A stretch of 64,000 nt of DNA from Saccharopolyspora gloriosae (GCF_022828475.1 NZ_CP059557.1:1364001-1428000), one strand, 5' to 3'; positions 40,328 through 49,374 are shown, numbered from the stretch's first letter. Translations and numbers: made by a program. Notes: generated from the sequence alone by a model not told the origin.

Positions 40328-40929
40328 CGACCCTGCTGACCGCGCACGGATTCGAGGTCGTCGCCGCCGTCTCCAGCGGACCGGAGTTGTCGCACGCGCT
40401 CGCGGCGCACCGGCCGGATGTGGCGGTGGTCGACGTGCGGCTGCCGCCGACCTGCACCGATGAGGGCCTGCAGGCGGCGTTGCGCGCACGCGCGGAGCGG
40501 CCCGGGCTGCCGGTGCTCGTGCTGTCGCAGCACGTGGAGCAGCTCTACGCGCGGGAACTGCTCAGCGACGGGGCCGGTGCCGTCGGCTACCTGCTGAAGG
40601 ATCGGGTGTTCGACGCCGAGCAGTTCGTCGACGCGGTGCGCAACGTCGCCGCCGGGGGCACCGCGATGGACCCCGAGGTGATCTCGAAATTGCTGGCTCG
40701 CCGCGCCGAGGACGCACCGGTGCGGCGGCTCAGCGCGCGAGAACACGACGTGCTGGAGCTGATGGCGCAGGGCCGCTCCAACTCGGCCATCGCGAGTCAG
40801 CTGCACATCGGCGAAAGCTCGGTCGGCAAGCACACCGCGAACATCTTCACGAAGCTCGACCTCGGCCCGTCCGAAGACGATCACCGACGGGTCCGCGCCG
40901 TCCTCGCCTACCTCGACTCCGTGAGCTGA
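40279..40929 (+). CDS. LuxR/NarL-family response regulator
   Basis: A 216-aa regulator: receiver pocket LAEDLFLL, phospho-acceptor in VAVVDVRLP, Lys in YLLKDRVFD, then a LuxR helix-turn-helix (LSAREHDVLELMAQGRSNSA and LHIGESSVGKHTANIFTKLD). The gene begins inside the kinase reading frame, so the two are translationally coupled as a two-component system. No target is evident nearby. Confidence 0.9.
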   Translation: MRVVLAEDLFLLRDGLTTLLTAHGFEVVAAVSSGPELSHALAAHRPDVAVVDVRLPPTCTDEGLQAALRARAERPGLPVLVLSQHVEQLYARELLSDGAGAVGYLLKDRVFDAEQFVDAVRNVAAGGTAMDPEVISKLLARRAEDAPVRRLSAREHDVLELMAQGRSNSAIASQLHIGESSVGKHTANIFTKLDLGPSEDDHRRVRAVLAYLDSVS

Positions 40930-41172
40930 TGTGTCGCCCGGACCGACTTCGACCACGCGCAGGTACCGACGCGAGGGCTAGCTACGTCACCTCGCACTAA
41001 TGACCCCGCCAGGCACCGGGACATCCATTCGATCAGCTCTGACCCCACCCCTGGCGAGATCCGCGACTGGCCGCAGCCGCCCCTCAGAGGTCACGGAGTG
41101 TGCAACTTCGCGAAAACCTGCGGGCAGGGCACGAAGTCGTCCACAGGTGCTGCGTCGGACGTCCGGGAGGAG

Positions 41173-41442
41173 TCACGCCATGAGGTGCACTCGGCGGTGC
41201 TGGCGTTCGCCGATGTCGCCCGCCGCGGTGTCGAGCAGTTTGTGGCCCAGTTCGAACAGCGCTCTGGCGAGCGCGATCTCATCCCCGATCTGCGGGACGT
41301 CCGGGTCGTCCGGGTGCCGCCGCGCGGTGCCGTGCCCGTGCAGCGCCCGCCCGTCGCCGGTCACCATCCCGACGTCCGCGGTGGTCTTCGCCCCCGCCTC
41401 GATGACCTGCATGTCCAATGTGAGCGTCCGGTTCGCGTGCAT
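41173..41442 (-). CDS. DUF1876-family protein
   Basis: An 89-aa protein, MHANRTLTLDMQVIE onward, with the family pattern GHGTARRHPDDPDVPQIGDE and ARALFELGHKLLDTAA. DUF1876 proteins are small actinobacterial proteins with a double-stranded RNA-binding-like fold and no known function. Start ATG 41442 has GGGAGG six bases upstream; longer readings to 41592 lack support. Confidence 0.8.
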   Translation of the reverse strand: MHANRTLTLDMQVIEAGAKTTADVGMVTGDGRALHGHGTARRHPDDPDVPQIGDEIALARALFELGHKLLDTAAGDIGERQHRRVHLMA

Positions 41443-41887
41443 GGCCGCCTCCCTGGTTCGCCTGCCCCCAGGATGCGCCGCCGTCCATCGTGCGGCAAAG
41501 CGGATCCGGCCGGTGACCGGACCGCTGCCCAGGGCGATTTCGCAGGTGAGAGAGGTCACCGGAGGTTTGACCTTCGTTCGCGGGCGGGTCACGATACTGC
41601 GGCTGACGTGTCCCGCGCCCGCACTCGGTCGCCGTTGGGCCGGTCGGCTCCCGGGACGGTCGCCAGAGATGTCCGCCGCACGCGTGGGAGATCACTTCCA
41701 GGCCTGACCTCGGCGGCATTCATGGCAGGATGGGCCGGCGCTGCGCTCCGATGGCGGCGCGCCGTCCGCGCCGGCGGATCGGATCCCGCGGGACCCTCTT
41801 CGGGTGGCGGCCCAGGCACGCGGTGAGCGTGCACCCAGGCCACGGCAACGACGCCGCGGCGACACCTCGATACGAACGACGGACGGC
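41443..41887. other. Intergenic region before the siroheme/precorrin-2 gene
   Basis: About 445 bases with no supported gene. It holds divergent promoters for the DUF1876 gene and the downstream fusion gene. No B12 riboswitch core is seen here. Confidence 0.4.
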
Positions 41888-43132
41888 ATGACCACGCACT
41901 CTTCTCCGCAGAACTCGCCCGGTGAACACCACTACTTCGCCGGACTCGACCTCACCGGGAAGCGGGTGGTCGTCGTCGGTGCGGGCAGCGTCGCGCAGCG
42001 GCGAGTGCCCCGGCTGATCAACGCCGGAGCGCACGTGGAGGTCGTGTCGCCCGAAGCCACTCCGGCGGTCGAGGCGATGGCGGAGGCCGGGGAGCTCACC
42101 TGGCACCGCCGCCCGTACGCCGAGGGCGACCTCGACGGCGCCTGGTACGCGGTGGCGTGCGCGACGGGCAGTGCGGTCAACGCGGCCGTCGCAGCGGAGG
42201 CGGAGCGCTCGAGGGTGTTCTGCGTGCGCGCCGACGACGCCTCGCAGGGCAGCGCCGTCACGCCCGCCGTCGCCGAGCACGGCGGGCTGCTGCTGGGCGT
42301 GCTGGCAGGTGGCGCCCACCGCCGTTCCGCCGCCGTGCGGGACGCGCTGGTGGCGGCGCTGCGCACCGGTGCGGTGGACGAGAGCGCGGAGCGGCCCGCG
42401 CCCGGTGTGGCGCTCGTCGGTGGCGGGCCGGGCGCCCCGGACCTGATCACGGTGCGCGGCAGGCAACTGCTGGGGCAGGCGGACGTCGTGATCACCGATC
42501 GGCTGGCGCCGCGGGAGCTGCTGGAGGAGCTCGGGCCGCACGTGGAGGTCGTGGACGCCTCGAAGATCCCGTACGGCCGCGCCGCCAACCAGGACGTGAT
42601 CAACGAGCTGCTGATCGAGCACGTGCGGGCGGGCAGGTTCGTGGTGCGCCTCAAGGGCGGCGATCCGTACGTCTTCGGCCGCGGCTACGAGGAGCTGCTG
42701 GCCTGCGTGGAGGCCGGGGTTGCGGTGACCACGGTCCCGGGAATCACCAGCGCGTTCTCCGTCCCGTCGGCTGCGGACGTACCGGTGACGCATCGCGGGG
42801 TGGCGCACGAGGTCGTGGTCGTGTCCGGGCATGTCGGCCCGCACGACGAGACGTCGCTGGTGGACTGGCCTGCGCTGGCGCGGCTCAAGGGCACGCTGGT
42901 GCTGATGATGGCCGTGAAGCGCATCGGCGAGTTCGCGGCGGTGCTGATCGAGCACGGCCGCGACCCGAAGTCCCCGGTCGCGATCGTGCAGGAAGGCACC
43001 ATGCGCACCCAGCACGCCGTCCGCAGCACCCTGGAGGAGGCGGCGGAGTCGATCCGCGACCACGACGTCAAACCCCCCGCCGTGATCATCATCGGCCCGG
43101 TAGCCGACCTCACCCCCGCTTCCCGCCGCTGA
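41888..43132 (+). CDS. cysG: Precorrin-2 dehydrogenase / uroporphyrinogen-III C-methyltransferase fusion
   Basis: A 414-aa two-part enzyme. Residues 10-160 form the Rossmann dehydrogenase domain (GKRVVVVGAGSVAQRRV) of the CysG/Met8 type; residues 175-410 form the methylase: VALVGGGPGAPDLITVRG, VRLKGGDPYVFGRG and TTVPGITSAFSVP. It makes precorrin-2 from uroporphyrinogen III and can oxidise it to sirohydrochlorin, so it supplies both siroheme and corrin synthesis. Start ATG 41888 matches the known N-terminus; upstream in-frame readings to 41804 are unsupported. Two palindromes follow. Confidence 0.9.
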   Translation: MTTHSSPQNSPGEHHYFAGLDLTGKRVVVVGAGSVAQRRVPRLINAGAHVEVVSPEATPAVEAMAEAGELTWHRRPYAEGDLDGAWYAVACATGSAVNAAVAAEAERSRVFCVRADDASQGSAVTPAVAEHGGLLLGVLAGGAHRRSAAVRDALVAALRTGAVDESAERPAPGVALVGGGPGAPDLITVRGRQLLGQADVVITDRLAPRELLEELGPHVEVVDASKIPYGRAANQDVINELLIEHVRAGRFVVRLKGGDPYVFGRGYEELLACVEAGVAVTTVPGITSAFSVPSAADVPVTHRGVAHEVVVVSGHVGPHDETSLVDWPALARLKGTLVLMMAVKRIGEFAAVLIEHGRDPKSPVAIVQEGTMRTQHAVRSTLEEAAESIRDHDVKPPAVIIIGPVADLTPASRR

Positions 43133-43137
43133 CAGGC

Positions 43138-43182
43138 CAATGACCCCTTCGCCCGGTGACACCGGTCAAAGGGAACATTCAC
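43138..43182. repeat. Variant palindrome, first after cysG
   Basis: AATGACCCCTTCGCC...GTCAAAGGGAACATTCAC, imperfect arms around a smaller perfect palindrome CCGGTGACACCGG. Immediately past the cysG stop, in a convergent gap. Confidence 0.65.
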
Positions 43183-43202
43183 TCGAGGAACCGGGTGGAC
43201 TC

Positions 43203-43246
43203 AATGTCCCCTTCGCCCGATAGCACTGCGCAAAGGGGACGTTCAC
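43203..43246. repeat. Variant palindrome, second after cysG
   Basis: AATGTCCCCTTCGC pairs with GCAAAGGGGACGTT (one mismatch per arm). Same design as the main family but a different inner sequence. Confidence 0.65.
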
Positions 43247-43303
43247 GTGAAAGCCCGCGCCGCCACGAGCTCGTGATCACGATCCCCACGCACCGGCGAA
43301 GCC

Positions 43304-43517
43304 GCTAAAGGGCGGGCGAAGCCACGCTTGCCTCGCGGCCGAAGGCCGTGCCGTGCGGCGAAGCCGTGCCTTTGGGCGGGCGAAGCCTCGTCTGTCTCGC
43401 GGCCGAAGGCCGTGCCGTGCGGCGAAGCCGTGCCTTTGGGCGGGCGAAGCCTCGTCTGTCTCGCGGCCGAAGGCCGTGCCGTGCGGCCGAAGGCCGTGCT
43501 TGTATGCGCGAAGCGCA
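43304..43517. repeat. Cluster of eleven GAA-loop mini-hairpins with 64-bp tandem repeat
   Basis: Units starting CTCGCGGCCGAAGGCC recur at 43332, 43396 and 43460, a 64-bp period, the third partial. The stretch consists of short hairpins closed on GAA: GGCGAAGCC, CGGCCGAAGGCCG, CGGCGAAGCCG, ending with TATGCGC-GAA-GCGCATA (43503-43519). It is not CRISPR: the units are contiguous with no unique spacers. Confidence 0.75.
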
Positions 43518-43544
43518 TAGCCCACGTCGAAAAGCCGCTCACCC

Positions 43545-43643
43545 GCGGGTTCTCAGTTGGTCTCTCGCGAGGACAGCTTTTTCCCTCGTGGCGGAGCCAC
43601 TCGGGAAAAAGATCCCGCAGCGAGAGACCAACTGAGGTTCCGC
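43545..43643 (+). repeat. Structured dispersed element, copy A
   Basis: GCGGGTTCTCAG, TTGGTCTC, TCGCGAGGACA, an inner hairpin (CTTTTTCCC...GGGAAAAAG), GATCCCGCAGCGAG, AGACCAA, CTGAGGTTCCGC. A perfect 17-bp outer stem runs 43552-43568 with 43620-43636. The four boxes also occur, in inverse orientation, at 21030-21119. Confidence 0.78.
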
Positions 43644-43672
43644 CACCCGACCCCCCAAGCGAAAAGACCGGC

Positions 43673-45391
43673 TCAACCAGCATCCACTGACCCGCCGAAG
43701 CGGGTGCGGTAGGACTCCAGGTCATCTTCGGTGATCTTGGCGAACAGCACCGGCGGGATGGTGAAGCCGGTGCCCGCCTCGATCAGCGCGAAAGACTTCG
43801 CCTCGTCCACCGACACCCAGCGCCGCGCCGGGTCGTCGGAGGCGAACGCCGCCCGCATGGCCTGCGCGGCGGCCGGGATCAGCGGTTCCGAGAGCACCGC
43901 GTACAGGTAGATCAGGTTCATCGCGGTGCGCAGGGTCAACGCGGCGGCGTCCTGATCCGTGCGGATCTGGATCCACGGCGCCTTCTCCTCCAGGTAGGAG
44001 TTGCCCGCGCTCCACAGCGACCGCAGCGCCTGCGCGGCCTTGCGGAAGTGCTTGGCCTCCAGGTGCGTCTGGTAGTCCTCGATGAGCCCGCCGATCTCGG
44101 CGGCGAGCCGCTGCTCCGGCTCACCGGCGGCCGCCCCGGCGGGCACCTCGTCGCCGAATCGCTTGCGGCTGAACGACAGCACGCGGTTGACGAAGTTGCC
44201 CAGGGTGTCCGCGAGGTCCTTGTTCACCACCGAGGCGAACAGTTCCCACGAGAACGAGGCGTCGTCGGATTCCGGCGCGTTCGCGATGAGGAAATAGCGC
44301 CAGTAGTCGGCGGGCAGCAGTTCCAGCGCTTGGTTCGTGAAGATCCCGCGCTGGTCGCTGGTGGAGAACTTCCCGCCGTAGTAGGTGAGCCAGTTGAACG
44401 ACTGGACGAAGTCGACCATCTTCCACGGCTCGCGGGTGCCCAGTTCGGTGGCCGGGAACATCACGGTGTGGAAGGGGACGTTGTCCTTGGCCATGAACTC
44501 CGTGTAGGTCACGTCGTCGGCCTCGTACCACCAGGACTTCCAGTCCCGGTCCTGCGGAGCCTGGTCGGCCCATTCCTTGGTGGCGCCGATGTACTCGATG
44601 GGCGCGTCGAACCAGACGTAGAAGACCTTGTTCTCGGCGGCCAGCTCCGGCCAGGTGTCGGCGGGCACCGGGATGCCCCAGTCGAGGTCGCGGGTGATGG
44701 AACGGTCCCGCAGCCCCTCGGTGAGCCATTTGCGGGCGATGGAGGAGGACAGGTTCGGCCATTCCTCGCTGGCCGCGTCCAGCCAGCGCTCCACCTCGTC
44801 GGTGAGCTTGGACTGGGTGAGGAACAGGTGCTTGGTCTCGCGGACTTCCAGTTCGGTGCTGCCGCTGATCGCCGAGCGCGGCTCGATCAGATCGGTCGGG
44901 TCCAGCACTCGCGTGCAGTTCTCGCACTGGTCGCCGCGCGCCTTCTCGTAGCCGCAGTGCGGGCAGGTGCCGATGATGTAGCGGTCCGGCAGGAACCGGC
45001 CGTCGGCGGCCGAATAGACCTGGCGGATCGACTTCTGCTCGATGAAGCCGTGCTCGTGCAGCTTCCGGGCGAAGTGCTGGGTGATCTCCCGGTTCTGCTC
45101 CGAGGAACTACGGCCGAAGTGGTCGAAGGAGAGCTCGAAACCGCGGTAGATCTCGGCTTGCACCTGGTGCTGCTGCTCGCAGAACTCCGCCACCGGAAGG
45201 CCCGCGTCGGCGGCGGCCAGCTCGGCGGGCGTGCCGTGCTCGTCGGTGGCGCAGATGAACAGCACCTCGTGCCCGCGCTGGCGCAGGTACCGCGAGTAGA
45301 CGTCGGCGGGGAGCATGGAGCCGACCATGTTGCCCAGGTGCTTGATGCCGTTGATGTACGGAAGCGCACTGGTGACAAGGTGGCGGGTCAT
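43673..45391 (-). CDS. metG: Methionyl-tRNA synthetase, KFSTS variant
   Basis: A 572-aa class I synthetase charging tRNA-Met. HIGH-like region near the N-terminus ([14 protein letters not shown]), a four-cysteine zinc knuckle [17 protein letters not shown], the Met pocket region WGIPVP and [11 protein letters not shown], and the second signature KFSTSDQRG where most enzymes have KMSKS. It lacks the C-terminal tRNA-binding EMAP-like domain. This form may be a second, divergent synthetase beside a housekeeping copy elsewhere, but that cannot be seen from this window. Start ATG 45391 corresponds to the conserved [12 protein letters not shown]; the frame continues upstream without support. Confidence 0.9.
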   Translation of the reverse strand: MTRHLVTSALPYINGIKHLGNMVGSMLPADVYSRYLRQRGHEVLFICATDEHGTPAELAAADAGLPVAEFCEQQHQVQAEIYRGFELSFDHFGRSSSEQNREITQHFARKLHEHGFIEQKSIRQVYSAADGRFLPDRYIIGTCPHCGYEKARGDQCENCTRVLDPTDLIEPRSAISGSTELEVRETKHLFLTQSKLTDEVERWLDAASEEWPNLSSSIARKWLTEGLRDRSITRDLDWGIPVPADTWPELAAENKVFYVWFDAPIEYIGATKEWADQAPQDRDWKSWWYEADDVTYTEFMAKDNVPFHTVMFPATELGTREPWKMVDFVQSFNWLTYYGGKFSTSDQRGIFTNQALELLPADYWRYFLIANAPESDDASFSWELFASVVNKDLADTLGNFVNRVLSFSRKRFGDEVPAGAAAGEPEQRLAAEIGGLIEDYQTHLEAKHFRKAAQALRSLWSAGNSYLEEKAPWIQIRTDQDAAALTLRTAMNLIYLYAVLSEPLIPAAAQAMRAAFASDDPARRWVSVDEAKSFALIEAGTGFTIPPVLFAKITEDDLESYRTRFGGSVDAG

Positions 45392-45630
45392 TCTGGGATG
45401 CTCCAATACCGGTTCCTGAGCGGACCTTCGCGGCTGGTGACGCCGGGCGCCGCGCGGTGCTGCGGATGCTCGGGCGCGAAAGTGGCGGCCGACATCGTTG
45501 ACCAGGCATATGTTACCGGCGATGGATCGCCCGCCGGGTCCGGCCCTGCCGCCGTCCCAGGGCCGTCGAGTGCGACCGGTCACAGGCGCCGTGGTCAGCA
45601 CGGGTGCGGGCGGTGGCTCGGTGCGCGGGC

Positions 45631-45658
45631 CGGAACTTCAGCGGCGCCTGAAGTTCCG
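45631..45658 (-). terminator. Terminator downstream of the oxidoreductase gene
   Basis: CGGAACTTCAG and CTGAAGTTCCG form a perfect 11-bp stem with a six-base loop (CGGCGC), 20 bases past the minus-strand stop at 45678; flanking GGTGC/GCACC can extend it. Confidence 0.75.
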
Positions 45659-45677
45659 CCACCCGGGCACCGAAGCC

Positions 45678-46898
45678 TCAGTCCGCGAGCTCGTCGAGTG
45701 CGCTCAGAGCCTGTTCCCACGGTTGTGGGGTGGCCACCGCGGCCCGCAGCGAACGAGCTTGCTTCGGCGGAATCCCGATCGAGAGCGCGCCGAACGCCGA
45801 GTCGCCGCGCCGGTACAGCGCGGCCGCCTTCGGGGCGCCCGGATCGGTCTTGTCCAGCACCCGGAGCTGAACCTGATCGGCGGCGGCGAGATCGCCGTAG
45901 GCCTGGATCTTGAACCGGTACTGGTCGGACCAGAAGTAGGACACCGGCGTGAACTCCTGGCGGCTGCCGAAGCGTTCCTGATCCAGTTCGGCCAGCAGGT
46001 TCCGCGCGGCCGCCATGCCCTGCTCGGTGGCGTTCATCCGGTGCTCGATCCGCACCGGGCGCCCGAGCACGGGGTGGTGCCAGCGGGCCACGTCGCCGGC
46101 GGCGTAGATCCCCGGCGCCGCGGCGCAGTACGAGTCGCAGCCGATTCCGTCGGCGAGGTCCAGCGGCCCGTCGCGCAGCCACTCCACGGCGGGTGTGCAC
46201 CCGATCGCGATGAGCACCGCGTCGCCGGTGATCTCCGAGCCGTCGGTGAGCCGCACGCCGCGAACCTGCCCCTCGTCGTCGAGCAGGCCGTCCACGAACT
46301 CGCCGAGCCGCAGCTGGACGCCGTGCGCCCGGTGCGCTTCGGCCAGCAGGTCACCGGCCTCGGTGCCCACCGCCCGTTCCATCGGCGCCGCCTCGGGCGC
46401 GACGACCACGACTTCGTGGCCGAGTTCACGGGCCACGGCCGCGACCTCCACGCCCAGCACGCCCGCTCCGACGATCACCAAGCGCCGTCCCGGGTTCGCG
46501 AGCTCGGCGCGCAGCGCCAGCGCGTCGTCGAGCCCGCGCAGCACGTGCGCGCCGCGCGCTTCGCCGGGCAGCGTGCGAGCCGCGACCCCGGTCGCGATGA
46601 TCACGCCGTCGCAGTCCAGCGCCTCGTCGCCGAGCAGCACCCGGCGGTTCGCCACGTCCAGCCCGGTGGCCGTCGTGCCCAGCCGGAGGTCGAGGGCGTC
46701 CGCGGCCCGCAGCCCCGTCCGCTCCGGCTCCCACTTGCCCGCGAGCACCTGCTTGGACAGCGGTGGCCGGTCGTAGGGCTCGTGCGGTTCGTCCCCGATG
46801 AGGCTGATCCGGCCGTCCCAGCCTCCGCGGCGCAACGTCTCGGCCGCGGTGAGGCCGGCGGCGGAGGCGCCGACGATGGCGATGCGGCCGGTGGTCAT
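45678..46898 (-). CDS. FAD-dependent ferredoxin reductase
   Basis: A 406-aa protein of the ferredoxin/rubredoxin/putidaredoxin reductase family. FAD motif IVGASAAGLTAAETLRRGG at the N-terminus, EPYDRPPLSK, the NAD(P) motif VVGAGVLGVEVAAVARELG near 150, and YAAGDVARW near 280; the C-terminal reductase domain follows. It passes electrons from NAD(P)H to a small iron-sulfur protein. ATG 46898 overlaps the ferredoxin stop by four bases. The usual terminal partner, a cytochrome P450 or dioxygenase, is not in this window. Confidence 0.9.
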   Translation of the reverse strand: MTTGRIAIVGASAAGLTAAETLRRGGWDGRISLIGDEPHEPYDRPPLSKQVLAGKWEPERTGLRAADALDLRLGTTATGLDVANRRVLLGDEALDCDGVIIATGVAARTLPGEARGAHVLRGLDDALALRAELANPGRRLVIVGAGVLGVEVAAVARELGHEVVVVAPEAAPMERAVGTEAGDLLAEAHRAHGVQLRLGEFVDGLLDDEGQVRGVRLTDGSEITGDAVLIAIGCTPAVEWLRDGPLDLADGIGCDSYCAAAPGIYAAGDVARWHHPVLGRPVRIEHRMNATEQGMAAARNLLAELDQERFGSRQEFTPVSYFWSDQYRFKIQAYGDLAAADQVQLRVLDKTDPGAPKAAALYRRGDSAFGALSIGIPPKQARSLRAAVATPQPWEQALSALDELAD

Positions 46899-47089
46899 TC
46901 GGTGATCTCGATCGCCGCGGTCGGGCACAGCTGCTCGGCCGCCCGGCTCGCCTCGTGCAGTTCGGCGGGTGGGGCGGCGTCGAGCACCACGACCACGCCG
47001 TCCTCGGCTCGCTGATCGAACACGTCGGGGGCCTCCAGCACGCACTGTCCCGCGCCGCAGCACCTGTCCTCGTCGATGGTGATCTTCAT
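46895..47089 (-). CDS. Ferredoxin, 3Fe-4S P450-partner type
   Basis: A 64-aa ferredoxin with cysteines in CCGAGQCVLEAP and a later CP (EQLCPTAAIEI), the pattern of actinobacterial single-cluster ferredoxins that serve cytochrome P450s. It is first in a two-gene unit with the reductase. AGAGGAACC lies upstream of the ATG at 47089. Confidence 0.9.
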   Translation of the reverse strand: MKITIDEDRCCGAGQCVLEAPDVFDQRAEDGVVVVLDAAPPAELHEASRAAEQLCPTAAIEITE

Positions 47090-47271
47090 GGGTTCCTCTC
47101 TACTCCACGCGCGGGCCGGAAGCGAGAGCCGATTCAGCGGGCGCGGGAGGTTCGGGCCGGCCGGCGCGGCTCATGGCCGAGTGCGAACCGGATCTGGTCG
47201 CGGGGAGACGGCACGACTCCGTTGGCAGGCGCCGTCGGCGTCGCCCGGTGCTTTCGCGGACGACCGTCGTG

Positions 47272-47979
47272 TCATTGCGCCTGCGGAATGCGGCGGTGCA
47301 TATCGGTGACCAGGTTTCGCATGGATTCCCGGAACAACTCCGCCTGCACCGGGGCGATGAAAGAGGTGTGGCCGAACGCTTCGAGCACCACGAGACCGTG
47401 CATATGTCCCCACGAGCTGATGAACACGGCGACGGCCGGGGGCGGTAGCGCGGCCATTGATTCCGGTGGGAGCTCGTCGAAGCGGGTGCGCATTTCGGTG
47501 CTCAGCGTCGGAAAGTCGGCGCGGGCCAGCTGATCGTCGGTGCAGCCGGCGAACAGCTCTCGGATGAGGACGCTCCCGAGGCGGCGGGCGCCGTCGGTGG
47601 TGCGGCCGTCGGCGGGGGCTCGGTAGTGCGGCAGCGGAGTCCCGTAGAGGAGCTGGAACCGGGACACGTTCTCGACCGCCCACGTGCGGTACCCCTCCGC
47701 GGCGACGACGAACCGATGTCGTTCCGGGGCCGCCGTGGCGTCGAGCGCCGCCTGCACGGCGTCCGCCAGATCGTGGTACGCCTCCGTGATCAAGGCTGTG
47801 ACCAGCTCATCACGGCTCGGGAAGTAGTGGTAGAGGGCCTGGACCGTCATTCCGAGGCTGCGCGCGACCGCGCGCAAGGACAGCCCGGCCGGGCCGTGCG
47901 AAGCGATGTGGTCGCCCGCCGCGTCGAGGATCTCGCGGGTCGCGGCGGCGCGGCGGCGCTGACGAAGCGGCGTGGTCAT
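47272..47979 (-). CDS. TetR-family regulator with WHG domain
   Basis: A 235-aa regulator. Residues 10-60 form the TetR helix-turn-helix (ATREILDAAGDHIASHG, LSLRAVARSLGMTVQALYHY). The C-terminal part has GYRTWAVENVSRFQLLYGTP and the ssWGHMHGLVVLE segment that names the WHG domain (TetR_C_33). It diverges from a reductase gene; the TAAC-GGT-GTTA site at 48001 lies just upstream of its own start. ATG 47979 agrees with the first conserved residues; the frame runs on upstream without support. Confidence 0.88.
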   Translation of the reverse strand: MTTPLRQRRRAAATREILDAAGDHIASHGPAGLSLRAVARSLGMTVQALYHYFPSRDELVTALITEAYHDLADAVQAALDATAAPERHRFVVAAEGYRTWAVENVSRFQLLYGTPLPHYRAPADGRTTDGARRLGSVLIRELFAGCTDDQLARADFPTLSTEMRTRFDELPPESMAALPPPAVAVFISSWGHMHGLVVLEAFGHTSFIAPVQAELFRESMRNLVTDMHRRIPQAQ

Positions 47980-48333
47980 GCTGACAGCGTACGTGACGGT
48001 TAACGGTGTTAGGTAAAACTGACACTGCCAAAGGAGCATGCGGGTCACTAGCGTCGTGTTCGTGGCTGCTTCTTCCTGAAGAACGGAGAGGGTCGAACGA
48101 GGTCGGTTCAGTTGAAAGTCGTCGCCTGAACGGGCTGAGCCATTCGTCCGACACGGCGGAATCGGAATTCGATCGACTGCCGTGTCGGTGCGACTTCGAT
48201 CGCTGTCGCGCAGCGCCATCGCCGCGTTGATGCACGCGTTTCCGCGGACCCCGCACATTCTTCAGGGCCGAGCGCGGGCCGCCACCTGTCCAAGAAAGCG
48301 AATGACCGGATGCTCACCACGGAGAACATGATC
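47980..48333. other. Divergent promoter region, TetR / reductase
   Basis: 354 bases with an operator near the TetR gene and no supported gene. The larger part is the long leader or promoter region of the reductase gene. Confidence 0.45.
48001..48011. promoter_or_regulatory. Probable TetR operator
   Basis: TAAC-GGT-GTTA, perfect 4-bp arms with a 3-bp centre, 22 bases upstream of the TetR start and within its likely promoter. Resembles short operators of WHG-type TetR proteins. Confidence 0.5.
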
Positions 48334-49296
48334 ATGCCGAACAGTTCGAATTCCCCACTGCACGTGGTTCTCGGAGCGGGACCTGCGGGAGTGACGCTCG
48401 TCGAGGAGCTCGTTTCACGTGGGCTGCGCGTGCGCCAGGTCAGCCGAAGCCCGATCACCGGGGCGCCCGACGGAGTGGAGACCCGGGTGGCCGACCTCTC
48501 GGTGGCCGAGCAGGCGATCGCCGCCACCGAGGGGGCGACCGCGATCTACCACGCGGTGAACGTGGCCTACCACCTCGCGGTCGCGGCGATGCCGGGCATC
48601 GCGAGCGCGATCCTCGCCGCGGCGGAGCGGTCCGGCGCCCGGCTGGTGGTGCTGGACACGATCTATCCCTACGGCGAGGCCGATGGTGAGGCGATCACCG
48701 AGCGCACGCCGTGGGCCGCGACGAGCCGGAAGGGGCGCATGCGGGCCGAGCTGGACGCCGCGTACCTCGAAGCGCACGAGGCCGGTCGAGTCCGGGTCGC
48801 GCTGGGGCGCGCGGCCGACTTCTACGGCCCGCGGGTGCTCAACTCGACGTTGGGGCAGGCGTTCTTCCCGGCCGTGCTCACCGGTGAGACGGCGTTCGGG
48901 TTCGGTGACATCTCACTGCCGCACAGCTACTCGTTCCTGCCCGACGTGGCCGCCGGGCTCGTTGATCTCGGGACCACCGGCGACGCGTCCGCGCTCGGCC
49001 GGGCCTGGCACCTGCCCGCAGTGCCCGCCGTGAGCACCGCTGAGGTGCACGAGCTTGCCGGTGAGATCGTCGGGCATCCGGTCGCCGTCGAGGTGCTGTC
49101 GCGGCCCGAACCGGCGGGGCCTTTCGACGAGACCTTCATGCGCGAGTACGCCGAGATGTTCTACCAGCACACGATTCCGCAGAACATGGTGTCCGCGGCG
49201 TTCGAGAAGGAGTTCGGCCGGCGGCCGACACCGCTCGCGGAAGGCCTGCGGCAGACCCTCGACTGGTACCGCGACCGGCTGGCCTCCCGGTCCTGA
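48334..49296 (+). CDS. NAD(P)-dependent epimerase/reductase-like protein
   Basis: About 320 aa, short-chain dehydrogenase of the extended/atypical group. VVLGAGPAGVTLVEELVSRG is the nucleotide-binding loop (a GxGPAG variant of GxxGxxG), then DTIYPYGEADGEAI replaces the usual catalytic YxxxK surroundings, and FSFLPDVAAGLV is typical of epimerase-like proteins. Substrate unknown. Three in-frame ATGs are close together (48310, 48328, 48334); GGAG at 48320 fits the third best. The divergent TetR gene is its likely regulator. A 12-bp terminator follows. Confidence 0.82.
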   Translation: MPNSSNSPLHVVLGAGPAGVTLVEELVSRGLRVRQVSRSPITGAPDGVETRVADLSVAEQAIAATEGATAIYHAVNVAYHLAVAAMPGIASAILAAAERSGARLVVLDTIYPYGEADGEAITERTPWAATSRKGRMRAELDAAYLEAHEAGRVRVALGRAADFYGPRVLNSTLGQAFFPAVLTGETAFGFGDISLPHSYSFLPDVAAGLVDLGTTGDASALGRAWHLPAVPAVSTAEVHELAGEIVGHPVAVEVLSRPEPAGPFDETFMREYAEMFYQHTIPQNMVSAAFEKEFGRRPTPLAEGLRQTLDWYRDRLASRS

Positions 49297-49335
49297 GCGC
49301 GCCCGCTTTGCGAGGGCGGGGCGGAGCGTCCGCGT

Positions 49336-49368
49336 CTCCCTTGCCGAACCCGCGCCTCGGCAAGGGAG
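49336..49368 (+). terminator. Terminator of the epimerase-like gene
   Basis: CTCCCTTGCCGA and TCGGCAAGGGAG form a perfect 12-bp stem with a nine-base loop, 39 bases past the stop. Confidence 0.78.
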
Positions 49369-49374
49369 TCGTGG

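Noticed and set aside
41035-41100. Possible Lsr2 remnant (TPGEIRDWPQ in one frame)
   Set aside because: Only one short stretch resembles the Lsr2 C-terminus; no start, no rest of the domain.
43332-43510. CRISPR-like repeats
   Set aside because: The 64-bp units are contiguous, with no unique spacers, and no cas gene is present.
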